Shown piece after piece: positions 14,001-24,479 of a stretch of 64,000 nucleotides of DNA (within the stretch, counting starts at the first letter, position 1; each line of letters begins with the position of its first letter). Source of the stretch: Aplidium turbinatum (taxonomy: Eukaryota > Chordata > Ascidiacea > Aplousobranchia > Polyclinidae); assembly GCA_918807975.1 (NCBI GenBank), contig OU964931.1:16502251-16566250 (forward strand), written 5' to 3'. Below the pieces are notes generated by a model. It saw only the letters and a program-made list of their open reading frames with translations, searched no databases and was not told the DNA's origin. The position numbers and the translations under genes are program-made.

Positions 14001-17000
14001 GAACTACACACACAAGAGTAAAACTTATAGCCTGAACTCACTGGGCTAACTGATATAGTAAATAATGCGGTAGTTGCGCTAGGCCTATAGCCTGGTAACT
14101 GAGCTTATCAGCTAGGCTACTAACCAAAAACATTCGTACAGCTTCCCTGACAAGCAAGCCCTAAAACCCTGTCAACTGCAAGCCATTTGCAATTTGCATT
14201 TGCATAGCTTTCCATCTTAGGGTTTCCGAAGGGAAAAATAACTGATCCGTGTTTCCAATTTAAATTTGAAGTTTCATAGCTGATTCTTGAAAAGTTGAAA
14301 GTTTACGTTTACGAAAGTTTAATTTCTTGAAAGTTTACGTTTACGAAAAATTAATTTCTTGAAAGTTTACGCGGCAAGCGGCGCGGCTTTGTCATTTCAA
14401 CCTTCCACGCGGCGCGGCGCGGCACGCGGCGAAAAAGTCAAAAGCGGCCGCGTACGCGGCGCGGCGCGGCTTGCATCACTACTGTACAGTACCATATTAT
14501 ATTATCACCATCGCCATGTACAATGCCAAGCCCACTGCCCAGGAGCATAGTTTGCACTGTGAATGTGGTGCAATATAAGTGTTGTTATTATTATTACATC
14601 TTACTTGTCACTTCTCACATTAACCTTCCGGACTTCAGCTAAGCCATCCATTACTTGCATCTCGTTGAGATTGGTTCCTGTGTTACCTTAAGAAAAAATT
14701 CATTAGGAGTTAAGTCACAGTTGTTTAGAAATATATATAGTAATTAATGCCAAAGTTGTATGGAGGTTGAACGCTGTGTGTTGTTTTTGTTAATACACTT
14801 TTAATGGCAGGTAGCAGGACATACTGCATAGGCTGTACAATAGGGTGGATTGAAAAAACGTTTTTATAAATTTTTTATTAGCTTGGGGTTGGAAAACTTG
14901 CCAATTACTACTAAAACTAATTGTGCAAAATTAGAATGTAATCTGACGAGAGTTTGATCTGCCACCAGCCACTTGAAAATTTACCATTGGGCCATTCCGT
15001 GTCAATTCACACAGTCAAGAAATTCAACCTCTTCAATTTTTCTTAAATTTTACACACCTTTTCACTATCTTATATGATGAACACCTGCAAAATTTGAGTG
15101 AAATTTATTGAGAAACACAAGAGTTATAAAGCATTTAGTTTGGGGGGTCTGCCGAGGGGGCACAATTTTTTTGTTTTTGGCCATGTTTGAGGTCCTATTA
15201 CTGTTTAAGTAAATTAGGTAAGAACTAAGAACCCAATTTTTTTACAGGTGATAGTACTTTTGCCAAATATTGAAAAACAATACATACAGTTATATTGAAA
15301 TTTATGAAACAAAACATACTTGTGCCAAGGTATACTGTTCCATAACATCTCTCATTGCTTGGTGCGTAATCAACCACAAAGAACACCTCCCGACCAATGA
15401 TCTTGTTGCGAAGATTTTCTCTTGATTGCCAGGCGAATGGCTAAAGCAAATAGTAAGATTACATTACCAGTAAGTAGCAGAAATACTTAAGCAGAAATGG
15501 TAAGCTAATAGTTCACTGCATTTACTGCATGGTCAAAATCTTAAAACTGCCTACATACGACTGCCTACAAGAATGATAAATATTGTGATTGTTATAATGA
15601 TATACTTTCAAATTACAAAAATTGTAACAACTAAAATTGTGAAAAGTAAATATGAAAACCTTTATTTACAACAACCGGTACAGGTATAACATGCAGTTAT
15701 GTGAGCATGCCATGTGACTAGGGATGGGCAATATAGAATTTCGAATAGTTGCAATCCGAATATCTAATTATTCGAATTGAAATGACATTTCGAATCGAAT
15801 TTTCCAAACCGAAATGAAAATATCTGCTTTTTCGACTACCAAAATTTTTTATTGATTTTTCGCCGATCAGTTACGTTCGGCTCAGCGATAGCTATTCGCT
15901 CTAGCGAAAACGGCTAATCAGCTCTCTTTACCAGTGCGGTTTGTAGACGTCAGAAGACCGTTGTGCTGTGGATTTGCATCGTAGGCTAATACTAAACATG
16001 GAACACAATTCAACTCTGGGTGAGGCTACCGCTACACCTAGTGTCATAAGTTCCACAACAATGCAGCAATCCAATGAAATAGGTGATCTATTGAGCTCCG
16101 GTGTTGAAGCGACAAATACTTCAGCATCAAGTAAAGATGACAACGAACAGCTTTTAGCTGCTGAAGAAAACCGATCGCACCTTAAGGCAAAAGTGCCAAA
16201 CAGCGATGCAATTGAATGGTGGAACAAAAATAAAGAAAAGTTCCCGCTGTTGTTTGATCTTGCGAAGAAGTGTTTAGTCACTCCTGCATCCTCAAAAAGA
16301 TCCTTCTCGAATGCTGGATTAACAGCATCAAAACTGCAATTGCGGCCCACTGGCGAGCAATTAAAAGCGTTAAACATTCTTCACTGCAACTAAGACTTGC
16401 TCTCCTAGGCAGTTACTGCTGTTTTTTCGTTTGGTTGCCACTTTTCCATTATGTATCTTTAATAAAACCAGAATAAAAACAAAGCTTTTTGACATTTTCT
16501 GAAATTAAAATAAATTATTCTAGAATAGGTATTCGAAATTCTAAATTCGAAAAATTATTCTAGAATAATTCTAGAATAGCTTATTCTTCTATTTTGCCCA
16601 TCCCTACATGTGACAAGGCCAATTATTGATGGAAGATTAGACAGCATTTCTTCAACTATTTTGGTTGGTTCACTTTTTTTTATATAATATACAGCTAAAA
16701 TAAAATTATCAAATAACTAAGGGAATTTGGTCAAGAATATTAAGAAAACATCCACAACCTGTTACTGTAACAGAACACAATCTCAGTCACAGAGACAATA
16801 AAAATCATATGGTTGCAATGAACTTAACAGAGTGCTCATTTACCTCATCACTGGTTTCAACTGAACTTGGAAAATTTGGGTTGATACGTCTTGCCAGCTT
16901 CGGAGCTATAATATTGGACAAATTAATTTGTTTCTCAGGTGGAGGGCCACCTTTAGGTTGACCTCGTATGATAATGCAATCTCCAGAAAGCACCTAACAA

Positions 17001-17585
17001 TACAACAAAAGCACATTAATACTTTATTTCGACTAAAAAGAAAACCCTGAAAATTGCTGCACAATTAGTCAACAAAATAAGTTCAAATTTGTTAAAGATT
17101 GTTACCTTTAAAATATATATTAACATACCATAACAAGTGATGATACAAAATGGTCTATCACTTTAAGTACTGTGTACAATAGCCTACACATATACGATAA
17201 TCAGTGATGCTGTAAAGCTGGGGTTTTTTTCGCTGAGACTTTTCGGTCATTTGTCCGAAATGACTTGAAAAAAATTCGGTCATTTTTTATTTATTTCGGT
17301 CATTTGTAGTCACCTTTGGTCATATATAGGCAATTGACTATATATTTTTTTTCGGACATTTTGCTAAAAATTCGGTCAATGAACGATAAATGACCAAAAA
17401 AAAAAACCAGCTGTAAAGTCTAAGTCAAGTTTAACCTAGACTCATTAAAATTGAAACCTTTGAAACAACTGAAACAATACCAAATGTACAGCACAAGCAT
17501 AACTCACCTGTTTCACAATTCCCCTTCCTTGCTTAACACCAACAGTTGCAGTAGGTTGTTTTGGTTGATCTTGAGGATTAGACAT
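5035..17585 (-). CDS. SND1: SND1 / Tudor-SN, first 605 residues (15 exons; 3' part missing)
   Basis: Coding exons in transcript order: 17508-17585, 16844-16993, 15320-15440, 14605-14686, 12162-12322, 11470-11548, 11006-11183, 9332-9438, 8741-8923, 7697-7835, 7188-7288, 6671-6781, 6098-6220, 5540-5631, 5035-5144. All have GT/AG borders and agreeing phases and total 1815 bases. The protein starts [10 protein letters not shown]. Diagnostic matches to animal SND1 are [18 protein letters not shown] (SN1), [34 protein letters not shown] (SN2), [58 protein letters not shown] (SN3), [54 protein letters not shown] (SN4). The staphylococcal-nuclease-like repeats of this family bind and cut RNA and scaffold RISC, splicing and transcription complexes. 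The family is normally about 900 residues; the Tudor and SN5 third is absent from 1-5034, although exon 15 ends in a good donor (GTATGA). Confidence 0.95.
7912..8212 (-). mobile_element. tRNA-derived SINE, family B, in an SND1 intron
   Basis: Read on the minus strand, it begins with a tRNA-Ser/Leu-like head: box A in GTGGCCTAGTGATTAGCGCG, box B in TTCGACTCCAGCC. The body matches 53548-54330 and the tail matches 63085-63152. It lies between SND1 exons 10 and 9. A Pol III-driven head and a shared body in three places support a SINE rather than a tRNA gene. Confidence 0.75.
10419..10870 (-). mobile_element. LINE 3' fragment (end of reverse transcriptase ORF)
   Basis: The minus strand encodes about 144 residues typical of the C-terminal end of non-LTR reverse transcriptases: [52 protein letters not shown], then [16 protein letters not shown]. 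The upstream part of the element is missing, as usual for 5'-truncated LINE insertions. It lies in the intron between SND1 exons 8 and 7, on the same strand as the gene. The clade was not determined. Confidence 0.8.
13030..13450 (+). mobile_element. Decayed LINE 3' fragment
   Basis: In broken frames the plus strand reads [21 protein letters not shown] and then [10 protein letters not shown] and [10 protein letters not shown], the usual end of a non-LTR reverse transcriptase. The copy has stops and frame changes. A TTATTA-rich stretch at 14580-14597, beyond the hAT element at 13602-14481, may be its separated 3' tail. It lies in the intron between SND1 exons 5 and 4. Confidence 0.65.
13602..14481. 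mobile_element. Non-autonomous hAT element, family 1 copy a (880 bp)
   Basis: Exact 8-bp target duplication CTGTACAG at 13594-13601 and 14482-14489. The ends read TAGAGATGCAGCGAAC on the left and GCTTGCATCACTA on the right. Next to each end is a GC-rich array: repeats of CACCGCACCG on the left, GGCGCGGCGC on the right. The interior is AT-rich with no transposase. A second copy lies inverted at 57342-58176. Superfamily assignment rests on TSD length and end shape. Confidence 0.88.
15719..16606 (+). mobile_element. Internally deleted hAT element with remnant transposase ORF (888 bp)
   Basis: Exact 8-bp TSD CATGTGAC at 15711-15718 and 16607-16614. Inverted ends TAGGGATGGGCAA and TTGCCCATCCCTA. 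The subterminal regions are rich in TTCGAAT and TTCTAGAATA words. The interior keeps an open frame for the hAT C-terminal dimerisation region. It lies in the intron between SND1 exons 3 and 2. The right ~240 bp is repeated, inverted, at 63153 onward. Confidence 0.92.
15998..16393 (+). CDS. 131-codon ORF for a hAT transposase C-terminal domain only
   Basis: The ORF starts at an ATG (15998) and runs uninterrupted to TAA at 16391-16393. Residues ~75-131 match the hAT dimerisation domain: [30 protein letters not shown], then [14 protein letters not shown]. The first ~70 residues are Ser/Thr-rich and acidic and are not recognised. The BED finger and catalytic core are missing, so it cannot be an active transposase. 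Whether it is expressed is unknown. Confidence 0.6.
   Translation: MEHNSTLGEATATPSVISSTTMQQSNEIGDLLSSGVEATNTSASSKDDNEQLLAAEENRSHLKAKVPNSDAIEWWNKNKEKFPLLFDLAKKCLVTPASSKRSFSNAGLTASKLQLRPTGEQLKALNILHCN
17218..17410. mobile_element. Short MITE with GGTCAT-rich interior, copy a (193 bp)
   Basis: Exact 8-bp TSD CTGTAAAG at 17210-17217 and 17411-17418. The ends read CTGGGGTTTTTTT and AAAAAAACCAG. The interior repeats TTCGGTCATTT and TTCGGACATTTTG. A related longer copy lies inverted at 47187-47459. Non-autonomous and hAT-like by TSD size; it lies between SND1 exons 2 and 1. Confidence 0.85.
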
Positions 17586-17622
17586 TTTGGTGACAATTTA
17601 AACATATAATCCTAATCTACAA
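17586..17622 (-). promoter_or_regulatory. Possible 3' splice acceptor just upstream of the SND1 start codon
   Basis: On the minus strand a pyrimidine-leaning stretch ends in CTTAG and then TTGTAG, 32-37 bases before the ATG. This could end a 5'-UTR intron or be a spliced-leader trans-splice site. No promoter motif was identified. A similar arrangement is seen before LARP1. Confidence 0.3.
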
Positions 17623-17761
17623 CTAAGAAAATTGCACTTGCTGCACAATGATTCAATACTGTATAAATAGACTAAATCACAAAAAGATGTCAAAGATTAG
17701 CTGTTCACCTAATGCATGGTTATTATCGTAGCAGTTTATAGTATACCATACTTTACCATTG

Positions 17762-18990
17762 TCCGCCCCGATAGCTCAGTTGGTTAACACGTGAATTTGT
17801 GAATAAAGAAGCTTTAAGATCAAGCGGCGCTGGTGTGACTCTCGGGATGTGCACTTGAGCAACGCATTCTAAGGACTGCTCTCCATTCAGCAGCACCTAA
17901 TGGATGGAATAATTCCCCAGCAACAACACTTCAAAAGTAATCAGAAATTTCACTCTGTCAATCTTGGTATGGTAACTGACCTGCGTCAAAAGCCAGGGTT
18001 GATCGGTTTAAACCGGGGCGGTTTGCTTTTGCCGCAGGTCAGTTACCATACTGGTCAAAACCCCGGTTTAAACCAGCTGGTCAAAACCCCTTTAGTGTAT
18101 GAATCAAGTTGCTTTTCAATTGAATTAAAAATATTACCCTCCATGTTTAGTAATGAAGTTCAACTATATTTTGTTTTGATCAACAATAACCTAAATGCTG
18201 GATTTGGAACAAAAAACATTCAATTTCTCTGTTTATTTTTGATATTTCAATCAGTTGGTTATTTTAATTATTGAGAAAATTCAAATTCTAAAAATAAGTT
18301 TCTGATGAACCAAAAAATGCTTGGTAGAACGATGAACAATTTGCACAGCCAACTGAAGTACAAGAATTTATTCCAACAAATTTTGTTTTTATGAAAAACA
18401 TTTGCCATCAAATTTTATCCAGTTAAAATAAAACAATGCAAATGCATATTCTAAGATGCCTTAAAAAGTAAAGACAGGATAGTTTATGATTCGTTCTTTG
18501 AAGCAAAGTACACGTCAAGCCAAGAAAGGATTATGGGAAAAGGAACAAGTTGTGATGCCTTATGCCTATCTACTTTATGTAGAACTGACAGGTCGGCATT
18601 GGCGGCCGTTAATGAAAGTTAAGGCGGCCATGGTCGCCAGCAATTTCAAGGCCTTCATATCAAAATGGTCACAACTTACAACTGCTTAATATTTCCTAAA
18701 TAGCCCATAGCCCAGGTAGCCGACCATTCACTACATAAAAATATTTTTCTGGGTTTTGACCAGTTTAAACCTAGTTTTGACCGGTTAAAACCAGGTTTAA
18801 ACCGCTTAGGGGTCAAAACCAGTTTTGACCAGGTTTTGACCAGTTTGTCAACCAGTTTTGACCACTTAGAGATCAACCCTGTCAAAAGCCTCTACAAAAA
18901 TCATTTCAAACTACCAGGAATAACCTATCAAGGCTTTGCCAGTCCGATGATAAAGATTGAAAACCAACCAACCATAGTTTGACAAAACTT
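17762..18990 (+). mobile_element. tRNA-derived SINE, family A, split by a hAT insertion
   Basis: Head at 17762 onward with box A-like TAGCTCAGTTGGTTA and a decayed box B-like segment (GGTGTGACTCTC). The body includes GTGCACTTGAGCAACGCA and GGAATAATTCCCCAGCAAC. The SINE is cut at 17993 by the hAT element 17994-18881 and resumes at 18882/18890 with AAGCCTCTACAA, ending near 18977 in AACCAACCAACC. Other family members lie at 20330, 41215, 58485 and 60957. Confidence 0.82.
17994..18881. mobile_element. Non-autonomous hAT element, family 2 copy a (888 bp)
   Basis: Exact 8-bp TSD TCAAAAGC at 17986-17993 and 18882-18889. Inverted ends CAGGGTTGATC and GATCAACCCTG. Both subterminal regions are arrays of GGTTTAAACC and TTTTGACC words, probably transposase-binding repeats. 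The interior is almost identical to the copy at 28604-29392, in the same orientation. It sits inside a family A SINE. Confidence 0.93.
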
Positions 18991-20329
18991 AGTTTGAGAA
19001 TGCAAATAAAGTTATTTACACTCATTTGATGGAAATAGATTAGAATAGACTAATAGGACTACTACCGTAACTCCAAAATGATCAAATTACAGTACCTGCT
19101 TTAAAACTGTACAAAGGGCACATAAACCTCATCTTCTATGCTTTGAACTTGCAAACACAGGTTTGTCAAAAATGGGGATCAACTTCCAGTACAGTAGGCC
19201 CAGTTCTTACTTCTCTGGTCTTCATAAATAACTGATCTAGGATAACCACAGTTCTCAGGAGTCTTGTAAAAACTCAGCAGCTGTTGGTAATGAACCAGAA
19301 AGTACCAAACCACAACTTCACACGCATTGCACTTACAATTGCATTTGAAGTCTCACGCTGAGTTGTGAGAATAAGCGCGTTAGCGCATTAAAACAACAAA
19401 ACATGTGTCCACACAAATTTTCTCAGTACCTTTGTTCCTGGTTCGTGTAAACTACGTCATTTCGTGAGAATTTTAAGCATCACCTAGTGTTCAATCAACG
19501 GCCATTCTGATCGCTTCGTACTTCACCATCAATGCGGCCCTCATGGACTTGACAGCCTCGATCCACTTGGGTCAAGCTTAACTGAGTCCGAAAAAGTTGC
19601 TTGTTTCCATTCAAATACGCATAAGTCAGGCTTAGTTTTCCCAGCGGCTTGTATAATGTATAGCCTATGCTGGGTGGTTTATATTTCTGACAATCACAAC
19701 GAAAACAATATGGCCTACAATATCTTACAAAAGTCTAGAAAACAAAGTGCTAAATACATTGCTGAACAAACAAAATGCAAGGCATAGCAGCACTGGACGA
19801 AGCTTTCTCGATCTATCTTTCCATCATTAACTTCGGCCTACGCCTTTGCGAGGAAAATTTTAAAGTTTGTTAAGGTGGCATAGAAGATGTGCTGGACATT
19901 AGTCAAGTCAATTTATTTTTTAGCGCTACAAAAAACAAACAAGCAGAGTAAATGAAAAGTAAAAACAATGCATTGTAAGTTGCAGCTGTTGCTTGGGTTA
20001 TGGTGCAATCAGGATGGTAGCGAAAGACCAGAAGCGGTCATCTAGCCAACCACCAAGCCCCACCACCTTCATTTCCGACCAATCTTGATTTCTCTAGGAG
20101 ACCCTGATTACGGCACATGTTTTTAACTTTTCATTGCTATTGTGGCCTTGTTTCAGCATCATATTAGCTTATTAAAATATAGGATTTAACATAATTTTAA
20201 TTATTTTGTTGTTTTGAATATGGACTGTTTTGTCTGATGCAGATAAAAAATAAATAAACATGTTTGATCACCATTGTCTGCACTTAATATTAACACACAT
20301 CATACTTTGATGCTACGAATGCGTGGTTT
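18991..20329. other. Intergenic stretch, nothing recognised
   Basis: AT-rich, with no long reading frame, tRNA-like head or flanking duplication that I could recognise. Confidence 0.4.
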
Positions 20330-20640
20330 GTTCAGTCTTTAATATGATGCCATTAATTTGAGGAAATTGGGTAAATACCCAAATTTGTATGCAAAGAAAG
20401 CACAACATCAAACAGCGCTGGTTCAGTTCTGGGGGTGTGCGCTTGAGCAAAGCATTGTGTCGACTGCTCTTCCAGGCACCTAGTGGATGAAATAATTTAC
20501 AGACAACAACACTTAAGGAAAGTCGAAAAAATTTCAGTCTTGTCAAACTTGGTAACCGCGCCTGGGTCAGTGATCAGAAGAAACTTCCTGGATGGAGCAG
20601 TCAAAAGCTTTCTCAGTCCGAGAATAAACATAGGCTACGC
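20330..20640 (+). mobile_element. Decayed tRNA-derived SINE, family A
   Basis: Body words match the family: CAGCGCTGGTTCAGTTCTGG (box B region), GTGTGCGCTTGAGCAAAGCA, CACCTAGTGGATGAAATAAT, ACAACAACACTTAAGG and GGTAACCGCGCCTGGGTCAG. The box A region is degraded, making this an older copy. Confidence 0.7.
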
Positions 20641-21299
20641 ATAATCATTTCCATCTTTAAGCTTTGGACATAGCCTACTACGCCAGTATTTCCAACCGGG
20701 GTGCCATTTACAATACTCTAGAGTCTAGGCCTAGGGTACCGCGAGCTATATTACAACTTCATTTTTATCTGTCTTCAAATGGTTAGCTAGGATCACTGTT
20801 GCTAATAAAAAAATTTCATGCACGATTGTTTTTATTAGGCTACATCATTAATTAAGGGCAAATTTTTGTCACACCTTGCATCAGGGCTTCCCAAACTGGG
20901 GAGTCGCAACTTCACAAGGGGTCGCAGAGAGTGTACCGATTTACCCAAAGTACTGCATATCAACACTTCTGTGCAAGTTATTAACTTTATTGAGAGTCGC
21001 GCGGTCAATAGCCTACTCCTATTTTTGCAAATTGGTGGGGTAAAATGAAATCGAAGTTAAAAACTCTTTTGTTCCGTGTGAAGTAAGATGGCGTTCAAAA
21101 TTTGATTCATCATTTTCGTAATGACATCTGGCTTTTCAAATTACGCTATTTGTCTAATTTGCTGAAAAAATTGAAACGAAGTTAATTTGTCCTCCAAGGA
21201 GAAAATATCAATGTTTTTACATTGCAATCTAAACTTGAAGCGTTCATCAAAAATTTAATCATCTAGAAACAAAAGGTTGAAAATGATTTATTTGAAACG

Positions 21300-22015
21300 T
21301 TTGAAACTCCGGCTCCTCGGTTTATAACTGACCGACTCTGGCATCACTGTTGCCAGATTTGTTTGAATTTTGTCCTTTTTCATCTTTTCAAAAAAATTAA
21401 TTTCACTTTAAAATTGTGATCGAAGTTGAAACGGTGACTTTCATAAAAACCAACAAGAACAAAACTTCTATTCTCTGGTGAAGCTGTACAGTACACTGTA
21501 CTGTACAGCTCAACACGGAGAAGAAAAAACAACATTTTGAAAAAAGATAGCAAACAAAATTTTTTCTTGTTTTTTGTTTTGTATCAAGCCGGAGTTGATA
21601 CCTCTAAAGTCTAAATAACCATAGTTCCGCAATCGGATCAGGTTTGTGGAATACAGTTTGGGTTACGATTGGGGATTAGGGTTCGCCAACCCTTTAAAAT
21701 GTATGCAAATTCCTGGAAATGCCGACGTCTGATAATTTTCCACTTTCCAAGGTTATTCGATCCGCAAGTTTTGCCAAACTGGACGAGTTCTGCTTCCCAG
21801 TTGCGGCAAATTTTTAGCAGTTGCAGGTTGTGATATTGTTGATTTCCTATTACAGTAGTTCTACTTTTATTTTGAATCAACTAACACCATAAATACTATT
21901 TTTAGTTAAAAATATTTTGCAACACTGCCAATGAGCACTTAGAGGTACCCGGCCAGAGTCGGCCTTTTTTTAACGACTCCGAACACGCAAAAATCCTTCC
22001 GACTTCACAGCCCTG
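21300..22015. mobile_element. hAT remnant with CAGCCCTG end
   Basis: The right end reads GACTTCACAGCCCTG at 22001-22015, preceded by GACTCCGAACACGCAAAAAT, the same kind of end as at 47590-47738. The left part has the related words GGCTCCTCGGTTTATAACTG and GACTCTGGC. The exact left end and a TSD were not found. Confidence 0.5.
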
Positions 22016-22857
22016 ACAAAGCGCCGTTTTTATTCCCTAATGGGCGAAGCAAAAAAACATTTAAATAGGTTTAAGAGTTATACATCCGGAAAGAAGAGCC
22101 TTGATGCTAGTGAGCCGAGGGCAATAATTATCCACCAGCAAGTTAAATAAATGCAGCATTAAACAAACCTGGTTGTTTAATGTCTGTTTACATTAAATCT
22201 ACGACCAGTAGCGTGGGGCTGGGGGCATTCGCAAGCATTACTAGGGGATGCCAAACTAATTGCATTCAAAATTTTCGGTAAAGAATCTTGCTTCATAGGG
22301 TAAAAATGTCTGTAGGTAATGTAGATTTTAGAGCTGCGTCAGTGCTAAGAACATCTCTTACGATAGCAGTGCATTAAAACAGAAATCAACACATCAATGT
22401 TTCGTGTTTTTTTGTAATTTTTCAATCCTTCACATAAATTACATAACAGCGCAAACCAAAAAAAATTAAGAATTTCAAATCAGTACATCACAACTAATTG
22501 AGCCAACTCGTTCAAAAGCCACATCAGAGCGCACACATATTGTTACACTGGCAAAAATTTTACAGCAAAAGCTAAAGCAAACAATAACCGACAGTAGCCT
22601 ATAGATTTTACCCTTAAGTAACCTTTGATTAATAACAAACCAATTTTCATTGGATAAAATCTTGCTAAAATAATTATTCCCACCATCCATTACATCAAGG
22701 AATTCTATATTTGGTTCCAAATGTTCTTTTTTCTATTAATTCCACGTAGTTAGAATCAAATGTTGCATAATTATGACACAAACTTTAAACTATTTCTTGC
22801 ATTTTCAGCACACCCAAGCAGAATCTTCACAACACACCGCTAACTACAACTGCCAGG

Positions 22858-22965
22858 CAGAAACAATGGCATTTCCACGTTGATTACGTTTTGACGTTGT
22901 CAACATCAGACGTTGCTAACGTCAGACGTCACGTTGTCTTCAGACGTAAAATCAACGTGAATGAG
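22858..22965. repeat. Imperfect inverted repeat rich in ACGTTG/CAGACGT
   Basis: CACGTTGATTACGT near 22878 is answered by ACGTAAAATCAACGTG near 22945, with CAGACGTTGCTAACGTCAG between. It looks like a small foldback or MITE remnant. No TSD was found. Confidence 0.4.
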
Positions 22966-23284
22966 ACCTTTTACTGACTGGATGAACGCAAAAGCTGAAA
23001 GCGAGTGGATCATCCTTAAACACATTTTTGACGCAAACGAGCTTATTTTACGATTAAATGTCTTGGGATGATAAATCGACGAAACGATAAAAACTTTTGG
23101 ACATGACAAACGCACCCTTTTTGTTACGAAATAAATAAAGGCATATTTGTACAGAAGAACGTTCCGGAACAGTAGACCGGAAACATTTCAAACGAGGTAA
23201 CATTTGAAAACACGGCGCCAAATGTGTCGTCGAGAGAAGTTGAAATTCTTTTTCAAACTTTTCTTAATTGACACTTTATTGTAG

Positions 23285-23560
23285 ATATGACGTTGTATTG
23301 ATGCAAAAACCGAAAATATTACTAAATAGGCACATTCGAAAGCAAAGCATGACCGGCAGCATGCACTATGGCGCAATGAAGCAGTGTAGGATGAACAGCC
23401 CAAATAAAAGTAGTGGGTGTTTAACCACATCGTCCGGATCCGATGACGAGTCTGGTATAAAGATTCCACTGGCAACGGACAGTGATGAGACAGTTCGCAA
23501 AACATGCAGTCCCTTAAAAATTGATAATTACATCCATACAATGACGATTTGCTCAAAGAT
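23285..23560 (+). CDS. Weak candidate exon of an unknown plus-strand gene
   Basis: An open frame follows an acceptor-like TTTATTGTAG at 23275-23284. It encodes a polar, exon-like segment including SSGSDDESGIK, ATDSDETVRK and CSPLKIDNYIHT. No family was recognised, no clear partner exons were seen within several kb, and the opposite strand is also open here. It may be a chance reading frame. Confidence 0.2.
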
Positions 23561-24311
23561 AGTAGGCTTTTGTTTAGTAAGCAGTGAATCTAATCCCAGT
23601 AATTATAGCGCCAGTAAATCTACGATGGGCAGATGAGAAAATGTTTCGTAAACACTTTTCAGGAAGAGCCAGGCTACAAAACTATTGATCATCGGCAAAC
23701 CTAATTTCACCATACAGCCAGAAAAACTTGCTTTTTTTAGTTCGTTTAAACTTATGGCGAGGTTGAAACGATGTAAATAAGCAACTTTTGCTGGCTGTGT
23801 AACGATTTCAGATGCACTTTTAAAAAACAGTCTCCCAGACATTACTCTACCATGAACGTAAGGGAAATTACGAACGGCTGGAAGTGAAACCTGATTCACT
23901 GAAACGAAACACCAGAAGATGTCACAATTGCAAAAACTTCTATGTTAGTCCATGAGAATGCAATGAACTTTAAACGAATATTCACAGAATTGAAAAAGTT
24001 TAACTCAAGTTCTTTTTCAAGCAGTTTTAAGAGCCCAGTTCCGCTGTGAACGATACATTACCTTTCGTTTAAGGTATGGATTTGGCTGGTTATCATATTG
24101 ATACCAGACATGAGAACTGAGCTGACAACAAATTCTGTGGAGTAGTTAGTGAATGGAAGCTGTCGTCGCTGCGCAACAGAATTGAGTGCAACAAAGATAC
24201 CGACATTGCTACTACATAAATGCAATTTTTTGTTGGTGTTAATGACACCAAACTTGAGTCGTATGAAAAAAGTAACCAACTGTTTTTAGTAAACTGGCAA
24301 TCGACTGCAGC

Positions 24312-24467
24312 CAGTGGCACATCCAGGGGGGAATTTCCCCCTTGACAACACAGTAAAGTAACTTTATTCATAGTGGTGTATTTGCAACGTCAGACAAATG
24401 TAAAGCTACACGTGCTTTGTTAAAAACGGCCCCTTCCCCTCCTTAAGGCTACTTGGATCCGCCCCTG
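24312..24467. mobile_element. Short hAT-like MITE (156 bp)
   Basis: Ends CAGTGGCACATCCAGGGGG and TTGGATCCGCCCCTG. The 8-bp flanks are ACTGCAGC (24304-24311) and ACGGCAGC (24468-24475), with one mismatch. AT-rich interior, no coding. Confidence 0.7.
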
Positions 24468-24479
24468 ACGGCAGCAGTA

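Noticed and set aside
15928-16377. 149-residue minus-strand open frame
   Set aside because: It is the antisense shadow of the hAT dimerisation-domain ORF.
20868-20920. Left end of a hAT (CAGGGCTTCCCAAACTGG)
   Set aside because: No matching right end or TSD was found, and the end at 22015 has different inner sequence. Too weak to call.
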